Assembly (NCBI GenBank): GCA_019671135.1
Contig: JAHRHY010000019.1
Span: 372,001 to 436,000, forward strand
Source: Linnemannia hyalina
Taxonomy: Eukaryota > Mortierellomycota > Mortierellomycetes > Mortierellales > Mortierellaceae
Direction of reading: 5' to 3'
Length of the DNA: 64,000 nt
Below are positions 1-9,199 of the stretch, one piece after another. The notes below the pieces were generated by a model. That model was not told the DNA's origin. It saw only the letters and a program-made list of their open reading frames with translations, and made no database searches. A program made the translations under genes and the position numbers. Position 1 is the stretch's first letter. Each line of letters opens with the position of its first letter.

Positions 1-480
1 GTCTAATGAGAAAGGGCTTGCATCACCTGGACTGGACATGTTGTATGGAGTTAGGAGGATCAGGATGGGAGTGTTGATTGATGAATGTGGAGTTGCAAAG
101 TGGTGAAAATGATTGATGAAAGGCAGAGGTCTGATGAAAGGGGCTGGCGAGAGAAGACAAGGCCGTGGGAGTGGTGGCAATACCGAAACAAAAGCTAATG
201 ATGAAATGGAAGATGAATAGGCAAGACCATGGAGAAGGCACACAGAAAACATTTGTGGTGATTTGGAGTGGCTTAGCTTCTGGTGGCCATTTCGCTATTT
301 TACGCGCTCGCCTGCGAGTGTCTGAAAAAGCACGATACGAGCAGGTAGGCACTATGCCCTTTGGCCATTGGTAGCAATAGTAGTTTCTAGCCTTTGGAGA
401 ATAGTCATTGACATAAAACACCTTTCTTCCACGATACGAGCAGGTCTTGAGAGTTACTGTCTTTATTCGCGATATTGAGA
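1..480. other. No gene recognised at left edge
   Basis: Open frames are short or run through the adjoining simple repeat. The short motif 'cacgatacgagcaggt' occurs twice here (about 331 and 433), which may be a remnant of a small duplication. Nothing else is supported. Confidence 0.5.
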
Positions 481-485
481 GGGAA

Positions 486-511
486 CACATACACACACAC
501 AAACACACACA

Positions 512-574
<63 letters not shown>

Positions 575-705
575 CACACACACCACACACATCACACACA
601 TCACACACATCACACACATCACACACATCACACACATCACACACATCACACACATCACACACATCACACACATCACACACATCACATCACACACATCACA
701 CACAT
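486..705. repeat. CA microsatellite followed by a 9-bp minisatellite
   Basis: About 85 bases of (CA)n, with two interrupting AAACAC units at the left, pass directly into about a dozen tandem copies of the 9-mer CACACATCA up to about 705. The 9-mer looks derived from the CA tract by a point change and amplification. Because it is purine/pyrimidine alternating on both strands it leaves long repetitive 'ORFs' (Cys-Val-Met or His-Thr-Ser repeats), which are not genes. Confidence 0.95.
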
Positions 706-739
706 ATATGCATACATCCTTTTTCTCGTCTGCCGCTAT

Positions 740-1290
740 TCGAGTTATGCCCGCTGACCCCGAAGATACTCCTTTGGATACAAGAGTTGCCGAGAGAAAC
801 TCCACTCTCCCTTCTCCCTCTCCCTCGACAAGTGACCCTGTTCAACCGGGCAACGACTCGGCCAGCCAAGGGCAACTCCCTCCAAGATCCCCACATTTTG
901 TACATCATGTGACTAGAAAGGTACCATTGCCTTGCAACTTATATTGCCTGGGCCTATCATCTGTGCCAAGCGCTTACAGCCCAAACTCTTTGTGTTTCCC
1001 ACAATACCTTCCAACCGGAAGGAATCGCCATCTTCTATTGTGGGCAGAACGAGTCAGATTTCCAGCAGGACCACACATCGCTCGTTTCTCCTGTTCACGC
1101 GTCCGCTCTCTTTTCTTTTTCATTTTTTGTTTGCACCCTGCCTGTCTTCTTCTTTTTACCACCACCGACAACAACACCATCACCATTCACCATGCCAGAG
1201 TCAGAGTCAACAACGATCAAGACCCCCATTGCCACCAGTATCATCAATGCATTACAGAACTGATCGAGCACAGTTCATTGTTGGCTGATA
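740..1290. other. Stretch with weak coding hints only
   Basis: On the plus strand an ATG at 747 opens a Pro/Ser/acidic frame that could reach a GTACCA donor near 920, and an ATG at 1192 in a good context opens only 23 codons. On the minus strand the gene at 1298-4321 may run on into this interval after a donor at 1297. None of these can be decided by eye, so no gene is called. Confidence 0.35.
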
Positions 1291-1297
1291 TGCTTAC

Positions 1298-2577
1298 CTC
1301 ACAAACGCTATGACAAGCTTGGTCTATGCTGGCCAGAAGTTTCGCTCTCTCATCTTCGTCGACGTCAAACGTATTGGCCGATTCTGGTTCTGCTGCTTCT
1401 GAGGTCAGACCTGAGGGTGAGACCACTGTTGCTGTCGCAGGCTTAGAAGGACCTGACAGAGTGTCTACTTGAGTGATTTGATCCGCGATCTCGTCTTCAT
1501 CCGGGTGGGTACTCTCGGTAGGTACCATCGTACGGGAATCGAGCACTATAGAACATACTACAACACTATTTAGCAACTATATATTCATAAGGTAGTTTTA
1601 GTCATTCTTTTAAATCAACTGATACTCACCACGCTTGCTCAAAGAGGAGTCGAAGGATAACGGCACGTCGTCACGGCTCTGCGTATTACTCTGCATGTCT
1701 GTAAGGTATTCCGAAGTAGAGATTGACTCGCATAGGGTTCCGATCCCTTGATCAAATGTGCCGCAGTTCTGATTGCCGAAGATTGAGTTTGGCGGTCGAG
1801 CCAGAACTGCTGCCCATCCCCATCATCACTCTTCCACGTCTCGAATTTTCCCAAGAGGTCGTTTTGACATCCTGTTGCAATTCGCTGTCCCGGATCAGCC
1901 GCATGTATTTACTGTGCGCCTCTCCCTTGTTGTTCAGTTTGAACTTACCGTAGAATGTATTCGGCGATTTGTCAACAGTTTTACGAATGCAAGAGATCTC
2001 GGATTGTGCAGTAAATATGTAGCGGTTAGACGCTTCAAACATAACATTATGCAAATCGGTTTCAAAGGGTAATTCCGCAAGAGAGTAACCCTGCGAAAAG
2101 ACAACCAAACCACGTAGTTCTTCCAGCTATTGCAATGTCTCCCATGAGCTTGACTTGATAAAAAACCCACAACCCCTACACAGTTATTGTAGATTAAAAT
2201 AATAACACACAGTACACATTTAGGCACTTTAGTTAGCAAATGTCAACAACATGTGCTCGTGATTAACATACCATAAACGTCAGCCATAAACACTGATATG
2301 TCTTTGACGCCGATGGCGGCGTATGCTTCTTGTAGACAACAGGCATGTCTCCCGTTCTTGCGATTCTGGACTGCGAGATCCCGTTCGCTTGAATCCTCGT
2401 TCTTGAATTCAATGCTAGATAGCTCGATGTCCTCGTACATGAAGACACAGTCAACCTTATGTCCCGTGTCACTGACATCACCATACTCCAGCGATTGCAT
2501 GTCCCTCATGAGCGGGAGGCCACCAGAACTTTTTTCGCCATGCACACAGACATTTTTTCATGCTTCATGACCACAGC

Positions 2578-2618
<41 letters not shown>

Positions 2619-4321
2619 AAACGCTCCCACTTACGTATGAAACGTCACTTTGTCGGCGATGATATAGAAGATGAACATCCAAAGATGTAAGCAATCACTC
2701 TCGGAGGGAAGCTTTGAGCCGAAAGGTGGACGTTGAACAAAATTGCACCTAGGAAAGAGGCTACATGTCAGTGCTGTACTTTCACCAAGCGCACATGAGG
2801 GGGTACTTGTCTTGAGAGCAGTAGTTTCGTAGCAAGATCACTTACAACAGGATAAGAATCTCGATAGCCTTGTCTTCTATTACAGCCTGCTCCGGTGGAA
2901 CTTTGCTGTTCGAATGTTGCATGCTGAGGAAGCTCCAGCAGTTGATGATTTTTTTCGAAGAGTACTCATTCCTCCTTCCTCTAAACACGCAACGTGGTCC
3001 TTCATAAAAGCTGTCGAGAGATGTTGATCGAAACCGGCTATAAAACTCGGGGATCTGGCTTGATCCTGTACGTCCTCATGGTCCGACTCCTCGAATTGCT
3101 CGCACACATTTGCGGACATTGTATCGCAGCCCTGTGGAGAAATACATGCTTCAGAATCAGCATGCAGGCATGCACAACCACGAACAACATATAAACAATC
3201 TCTTACTGTGCATCCTTTAGGAGTGTAATGTCATCTCCTACCAGACTTGCGCCATATACTCTTCCATTGACTCGACAGTATGTTGGAACAGCTGCGCATG
3301 GATGGGTTCCATCGACGGTTGCGGTGCTGGAAACCTGATATCCTTTTCACCGTTAATATATTATCAGCATTTTTGCGCGTTAGTAATTTATCAAACCCAC
3401 CATCTTATCTGCACGGCCTTACAATATTTATCAGCTAAAGAGTTAATGCGCGCCATGGCTCTTCCATTGTGTAAGCGACTCGGCTCTTCTTCGTTGTGGC
3501 TGAGCTCGGTGTTCTTTGGACGGACGCTGGTGAAGTTGATGGGTCAGGATGAGCTGTTGCTTCAATTATGTAGATAGCAATGTCAGAGAAAACATCAAGG
3601 AAAATAACGCCTTTCGCTGTTCAAGAAATGGACATAAACCGGCCCTTCACAAGCAACAGAAATGTCGAATACTCACCACTGTCGACGGAGTTTGGGCTCG
3701 ACACTGAGGTCGATTGAGAGAGATGGTGGAACGGGGGCCATGCCTCCATGCGTCCGAGCCAACAAGAGAGCTTGGACTACGTTCTATGGCAGGCAATGGT
3801 AATTTTCATGAAGCACTATAGATGTGAGATGGTAGTTGTCATACGCAACAAAATTTGAGAAAGCAATTACAACCTATACCTTTTAGTCGTTCGCCGACAC
3901 ATCGCAGGTAATCAAACCGGAAACAAGTTAGGTTTGCTTCTTGGTGTCGTTTCGAGTGTGATCAACGTGATCAACCTTTATAAAGAAAAAGAAAACTTGA
4001 TGATATTATCGATACACCCTACATCAATTCTGTGAGCATCAGGCCAGACATACTTACGAGTTTCGCATCATGCTCCTCCTTCCTCTGCCTATCATTCCAG
4101 TATTTTTGACGTGTGCGCTTCGACTCGTTCCAGGCGGTGATAAGACGCTTATGCAGTGCCGAATCTCGCTATAGAACATGTGGAAGGATGATAACTTCCC
4201 ACACAAAAGCGTCCTCCTGTCTTTGGTTCGAAGAGTAACAACAAAAGTCAAAGAAGTCGACGATGTCGTACTGATACAGCGAGTATTGCTCTAAGTAGAC
4301 CTCACGAGGAAGCCTACCCAT
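1298..4321 (-). CDS. Multi-exon protein with PD-(D/E)xK nuclease-like core, possibly decayed
   Basis: At least nine exons can be chained on the minus strand. Approximate exons are 4321-4058, about 3550-3424, 3334-3207, about 3062-2846, 2748-2635, 2529-2272, 2119-1630 and 1545-1298. Most carry GTAAGT/GTATGT/GTGAGT donors and phases that agree. The exon at 2529-2272 reads KVDCVF...IELSSIEFK followed by QNRKNGR, the D...ExK...Q spacing of a PD-(D/E)xK nuclease core. Other exons carry RPPFGSKLPSESDCLHLW and LRGLVVFSQGYSLAELPFET. I know similar proteins as a large lineage-expanded family in Mortierella-type fungi; their biochemical role is not established as far as I know. An in-frame TAG near 4168, a phase clash at 3423/3334 and a frame change near 1850 suggest either missed introns or a decaying copy. 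The 3' end is not resolved. The start at 4321 is the first ATG of the reading frame. Confidence 0.6.
2577..2620. repeat. (CAA)n microsatellite inside an intron
   Basis: About 14 CAA/TTG units lie between the GTAAGT donor at 2634 and the acceptor at about 2530 of the PD-(D/E)xK-like gene, so the repeat is intronic and not translated. Confidence 0.85.
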
Positions 4322-4329
4322 TGTATCTA

Positions 4330-4980
4330 AACGCAATTTCTCAAAAGATAAATAATGATAGTTAGTGAGGGTTTGATAGAGAAAATGATTCCGCGATTAG
4401 CCACACACTCTTCACCAGACAGTACTAAAGCTAAGGATGATGCCCCCAGACCAGTAGCTTTACCACTCTTATATCCATCTCGCCCAAGGTCAACCAGGGT
4501 TCCGAATACAAAAGCGATAATGGCGCGATAACCAAGACTGGAAAGAGGACTCAACCGGGCTGGTCCTCAGACGCCCGATCAACCCGGCAAAAGAGCATTG
4601 TCCTCCTTGCTTGGCCTTCAGCAGGAGTCAATGCCCCGCGTTATAATTATCCTATACGAATTCGATCGCACTACCATGAGCCTGTAAAAATATTAGGAAC
4701 CTGACTCCACGAGAGGGCGGTCGGCGAGAGACAGTAGCAAACGTGAGGGAAGTGTGCGCTGGAAGGAGAAAGAGAGAAAAGAGGTAGATGAATAAGTAAG
4801 GATGTAAGGAGCGAAAAGAGAGGAGGAAAAGTTGCGGAAGGAGGTAAAAAAGGTATTGTGTAAGAAAGAATGCGAGAGCAAACGAAGGAGAGAGAGGGAT
4901 GAAAAGGTTGTGGAAGTGGTGATGAAAAGTGCTTGACAAAAATGATCAATCTTTCGTGATATTGACGTTTTTGGAAATGC
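4330..4980. other. Intergenic DNA, purine-rich on the plus strand
   Basis: From about 4735 to 4930 the plus strand is strongly GA-rich, i.e. CT-rich on the minus strand, resembling the pyrimidine-rich leaders seen upstream of other genes here. No convincing frame was found between 4330 and 4980. Confidence 0.5.
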
Positions 4981-5040
4981 TCATTCACCAATGTTACTGA
5001 TCGGTCCCCAGATATGATTCGTAACCTCAATCATCGCCAC

Positions 5041-5044
<4 letters not shown>

Positions 5045-5078
<34 letters not shown>
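5045..5078. repeat. T(34) homopolymer tract
   Basis: An uninterrupted T run of about 34 bases. Similar long A/T runs occur at about 8504-8525, 39640-39662, 51762-51794, 57156-57189 and 63065-63092. Confidence 0.9.
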
Positions 5079-5079
<1 letters not shown>

Positions 5080-5080
<1 letters not shown>

Positions 5081-5394
5081 ATGAACCGGCATTGGATCTT
5101 CGTCGGAATGGTAATACGTAAACGGAAAGTGCTTCTGTCATAAACAGTGTCTGCGGTGAGTGACAAGAGGTATTTGCATTCCTTAGTGAAAGCAGTGATA
5201 TTGAGGATGGTCACCCAGCGGACGTTCAAGTGTTCGAATATGGTGACCATGGTCGCAAGAGTGTTCCGGAGCCACTGCTCTGTGTTCCCGTCTTGTGTCA
5301 TGTCGTCCCAGATGATCCTGTCCCAACAGGCCATGCGATCATCGATTGCATTCCAGAACCATGGGGTGAGAGCATTGTTCCAGGTATGGCACAC
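5080..5394 (-). pseudogene. Possible fragment of a protein-coding gene ending in a poly(A) run
   Basis: The minus strand keeps a fairly natural, Trp-rich open frame (for example WDDMTQDGNTEQWL and TIFEHLNVRWVTILNIT) of about 105 codons. It then runs directly into about 34 A residues (plus-strand T tract 5045-5078) with no stop before the tract. It reminds me of the leucine-rich region of fungal F-box proteins, but I see no F-box. A 3'-truncated or retrocopied fragment is possible; so is a missed 3' exon. I treat it as a weak call. Confidence 0.3.
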
Positions 5395-5399
5395 CTGTC

Positions 5400-6340
5400 T
5401 GCATGAGGCAAAATCCGGATGCGTGAGGTGCTGGAGAAAAAGGAGAAAGGGGAAAAGAAAAAGAAGGGCAGTTTCCGTGACTGCGTGGACGCATGGTCAA
5501 AAAGTAATCGGAAATCTGGTCGTAGAAGAAACTCCTCCTTTTTTGCCTCGCTCTGTCGCGCGTCTGTCTCCTCGAGTCAGACCACTGAAGTCCTTCAGGA
5601 ACCACCTGGAACAAATCATGCCAATTGTGTGAGGGGTTACCCCTCTTGATGTGCCTTTAGTACACACTTCCATCCCGTTCATAACCATTTTTTGTGCTTC
5701 TCTTTCTCTTCTCTCTCTGCCCACACACGGATGTATCGGTGTCAACGTTGTTGTTTCCTTATTTTAGTTTTCACTCCGACCCTCCTTTTTGCGCATGCCC
5801 CATTGACCACCAAAAAGGAGAGAAACATGATGAGGATCGGCCTTTTTTGTCATTGCCGTTGTCTTGATGAGAAGAAATAACATGAGTCTTTCATACGGCC
5901 TTGTAGGTGGTAGGTGTAACACCACGACTACTGTAGTTCGCGCAAAGTCAAGGGAACATTTATTTCCAGAAAGCCACGGAACCGAGATGGAGAAGATAAA
6001 AGTAGGCTTTCTGGCGATAAGAATTCACGCGACGGATAGACAAACACGGCGCGTTTTGATTGATTCCTTAGATGGGAAGATTTGAAACAAGCACAATGTT
6101 ATCAATAATCAATGGTATGACAGCAAGCATTGTCACTCACCAGGAAGGAGAGCCCCACTTTATTTCCTTTACATTTTCTTTCCCCTCTTTCTTTCCCCTC
6201 TTTCTTTCCACTTCCTACCCCTTTTCTTCCTTTTTTTTCTTTCATTCTTACTTACCTTAGCAATTTACTCCATACATGCCACACGCGTGCTTTTCTTTCT
6301 ATCTTATTATCCCGGTTTTCCTCAAGGCCCTCTGCTCCCA
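5400..6340. other. Gene-free interval
   Basis: Open frames are short, low-complexity (Lys/Arg or Phe/Ser/Pro runs) and without splice support. Between about 6165 and 6245 the plus strand is a CTTT-rich tract. Confidence 0.5.
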
Positions 6341-6344
6341 CCCA

Positions 6345-6580
6345 CACATGCACATCCAACACTCGAGCCGTCATGGAAGAAGACATCTTCATCAATCAAC
6401 CAACGCCCACAAACATGACCAACCCACCCCTCCCCACTACTTGCAGCGAGTTCGGGACAAGGAAGAGAGAAGAAATGGACGGAGGGACGAGTAGGTGAGC
6501 ACCGACGATGGCATGAGGAACGAATACTAGAGAACTGTCTTTTAAAAGAAAAGTAACAATAAAACGAAGAAACTGACTAT
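6345..6580 (+). repeat. Diverged copy of the outer end of the 56-64 kb palindrome
   Basis: This segment can be aligned by eye with 63425-63690 in the same orientation (and with the inverted copy near 56560-56850). Shared stretches include 'atccaacactcgag', 'ttgca(g/a)cgagttcggaac/tttggaac', 'gatggcatgaggaacga', 'tgtcttttaa' and 'gaaactgactat'. There are many substitutions and small indels, so it is an old copy. Only the outermost about 240 bp of the palindrome arm is present. Confidence 0.85.
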
Positions 6581-6599
6581 GGTTTTGGGTTTGCAATGT

Positions 6600-7140
6600 G
6601 GTGATTGCTTCCGGTTCTTTGTAAGAGAGGCCGCCATCAAGTGGGTATCTTTTTGGCCCACATCATCAACCGTTCACGGCACTAGTTTGTTGCGGTATAG
6701 ATGCCACTCGAAAATAGGTTATTTTTGCTTTTTTATTCCCTTCAGGTCAAGAACTTTGTATTCTCGTCATCCTATGAAACCCGCTCTTCTTTGCTCACAA
6801 CCACAAACTTCGTTAACCATCGTTGCCACTAAAAACGACAACTTGCAACAAGACGTCAGCTAATATGCTTGCGTCGCTCTAAGGTGTAGCCTCCGGAAAA
6901 GCACCTCTCTCGTTTGACGAGAAAAAAATGGCACTTCGATATTGGCAGCAAAAATAGGTGAAAAAGTACACTCAGTTTTGAACAATTGACAAAACATCAT
7001 CTCTTCACGCATTTTTTTGCACAACGACAAACGACAAGGGAAATCACGGTGTTTATTTCCTGGGTTTGGAGCCAAACCAGAATTATAAAAAAAAAAAAAA
7101 AAAAAGCTAGGAGGCAGGCAGGCAGGCAGACAGGACACCT
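6600..7140. other. Gene-free interval 5' of nothing recognised, ends in A tract
   Basis: No supported frame. An A(18) tract and four GGCA/GGCAGGCA units lie at about 7086-7130 just beyond the 3' end of the thioredoxin-like gene. Confidence 0.45.
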
Positions 7141-7147
7141 CTAGTGA

Positions 7148-7459
7148 TCAATCAAAGCGCTCGATAAGGTACTGGAGATCATCAACCCCACCGCCAACAT
7201 GCCAATGGACAACTCTCTTCCCGTCATACGCCATGACCGTCGGAATCGCCTCAATCCCCGCACCCCTCGCGACTTCGGGGAGCAACTCGATATCGACTGC
7301 GACAAATTCGATGCCTTCATGGTCCTGGGAGAAGGCCTCGAACTTGGGGACGAATCGGAGACAGGGTTCGGCGAGGGACTTTTGGAAGTGGACGACGATC
7401 TTGCGGCCGGAGGCGATGAGTGTTTGGAACTCGGTTAAGGATTTGATATCGCGGACCAT
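7148..7459 (-). CDS. Thioredoxin-like protein lacking the CxxC active site
   Basis: A single-exon 103-residue protein with the thioredoxin size and layout. The N-terminal helix/strand ends in RKIVVHFQKS. The active-site position reads LAEPCLRF where a thioredoxin has WCGPC, so the nucleophilic first Cys is Ala and only the resolving Cys remains. Next come VAVDIE, then the cis-proline motif IPTVMAYDGKRV, and a C-terminal GGGVDDLQYLIERF helix. Without CxxC it cannot perform ordinary dithiol-disulfide exchange; a monothiol, chaperone-like or regulatory role is inference. It is divergently arranged with the FMP32-type gene (355 bp between starts), so the two may share a promoter region. Confidence 0.88.
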   Translation of the reverse strand: MVRDIKSLTEFQTLIASGRKIVVHFQKSLAEPCLRFVPKFEAFSQDHEGIEFVAVDIELLPEVARGAGIEAIPTVMAYDGKRVVHWHVGGGVDDLQYLIERFD

Positions 7460-7814
7460 TGCATAAAGTGAGGGTGAGGGTTAGGATTAGGGTGGTGTCT
7501 TGGTTGGTTGTGCGGGTGAAATATGTGTTTGGGGATTGAAGAAAAGGAGGGAAAGGGCCCTTGTAGAAACGCGTTCTGTGCAATTTATCCTATGTTTTTG
7601 TTAAAATTAAGGGGTCCTTCGGGGCCAAGAGTGGACTGGATGCCCAAACTTCTACTCGAGATCTCGACACAGACAACGTCCTTCCTCCCACGCTTGTTTC
7701 TTTCCTCACACATCAACCACCCAGGAACCTGGCATCGCTCGGAGATACAGAGGATCAGGAGACACCACACTTTCACCTACAAAAACGCCGTCAGACATAT
7801 AGAAACATACAGCA

Positions 7815-9031
7815 ATGTCTAGCAGGATCATCGCAAAAGCATCGGGAATCGCGTCCCGTCAAGCTTCCTCCTGTAGGTCCACTTTCTCGCAAATGCCGAG
7901 AACCAGCACTTTTCTTTCGCATTGGGGCCAAAGATGGAAGGGATGTGACATCTCTTCCCCGACTCGGCCGACCTTTTGTTCTCTTACAGCGACTAATCAG
8001 CAACCCACCTGTGACAACTTTTCCCTCTCTAACTCCGTTTGTCAGGCACGAAGACAGTGGTATCAGGACCTGCAGTACGGACCTATATCTCAGGAACACC
8101 TCTCACCACCTCACTATCGCGGACACATCCCTCAACAACACCCTTTACTTCCACAACCTCAACCTCCCTCCTCTCCTTGTCAACTCCCACCAAAACCAGA
8201 ACCTCTCCATCAATCGAATCGATCCGCATCTTCTCGACCACCGCCCCAGCACTAAACGATAGCGGCCACCACTTTGACACCCACCGATTCGTCGAGAAAC
8301 TGGAGCGGGAGGGTTTCACACGCCAGCAGTCTGAGGCTATCATGAATGCGCTGGATGAAGTTGTGACTGAGAGTATGGATAACTTGACCCGCAACATGGT
8401 TACCAAGGCTGACCAGGACAAGGTACTTTTAGCGGCCCCTGGCTAATTATTTGCTCATCCCATTTGTTGACCGCAAAACTGTTTCCTAATCCTTTGCTTG
8501 CAACTTTTTTTTTTTTTTTTTTTTTGGTAAAATGGAACAAAATAGACGGTGTATACGTATAAGGTAGACTTTGCAGCCCTAAAATCCGAACTCCAAATGC
8601 TGGAAAAGAACGACTTCTCCCTTACAAATACCAACAATGAACGCCTCGTCTCCGAGATTGAAAAACTCCGTCAACGACTCCGTGAAGAAGTCGCCCGAAC
8701 CCAGGCTGGCGTCCGGTTGGATCTGAACCTGGAGAAGGGCCGGATTCGGGATGAGGCTGCAACTCAAGAGTTGAAGGTTCGCGCGACGGAGGAGAGGATT
8801 GAACAGGAAATTGCAGCGTTGAGGACTCAGATGGAGACGATTAAGTTGCAGACGTTGCAGTATATGATTGGAACTATTACTGGTGCTGGAGCCTTGATCC
8901 TTGGTAAGTTTGTTGCTTTTGGGAGTGTTTATTTTTTAACCGTGTGTAAGGACTTTGTGCTTGATACTGAGCACTGACACATTTCTTTTGTTGTTGTTGC
9001 GACGATAGCATATTTGCGCATGTTCAAGTAG
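7815..9031 (+). CDS. FMP32: FMP32/CCDC90-type mitochondrial inner-membrane coiled-coil protein (DUF1640)
   Basis: Four exons (7815-7872, 8046-8422, 8546-8903, 9009-9031) join in phase to give 271 residues. The N-terminal about 90 residues are Ser/Thr/Arg-rich with few acids, as in a mitochondrial presequence. The conserved core starts at FDTHRFVEKLEREGFTRQQS and continues with a long coiled coil (FAALKSELQMLEKNDFS, then RLRQRLREEVARTQ). The C-terminus has one membrane segment (LQYMIGTITGAGALILAYLR) close to the end, which is the family's usual architecture. Relatives include yeast Fmp32 and animal CCDC90B/MCUR1; yeast Fmp32 has been linked to cytochrome oxidase assembly and proline metabolism and MCUR1 to calcium uptake. 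The last exon encodes only the final seven residues. A T(22) tract lies inside intron 2. Confidence 0.93.
8504..8525. repeat. T(22) tract in FMP32 intron 2
   Basis: A homopolymer run within the intron between 8422 and 8546, forming an over-long polypyrimidine stretch about 20 bases before the acceptor. Confidence 0.9.
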
Positions 9032-9199
9032 CGGACAGGATGTACAGGAAAGAACAACCCCCACCTAGACTAGCCGACTATATACAGGAACCACAAAATA
9101 TAAAAAAACGATATCAACAGCAAGCCATACCAGCAGCTTCAATTGCTCCGCAAAAAAAGAGAGCCTAAAAGCAACAACCCCTTTGGCTGGCTTGACGAT

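Noticed and set aside
447..1313. Long plus-strand frame through the CA/9-bp repeat
   Set aside because: Most of its length is His-Thr repeat translation. The non-repeat remainder has no homology or splice support.
7470..7495. Telomere-like 'agggttaggattaggg'
   Set aside because: Only one or two imperfect units within a gene leader; not a telomere or interstitial telomere array.
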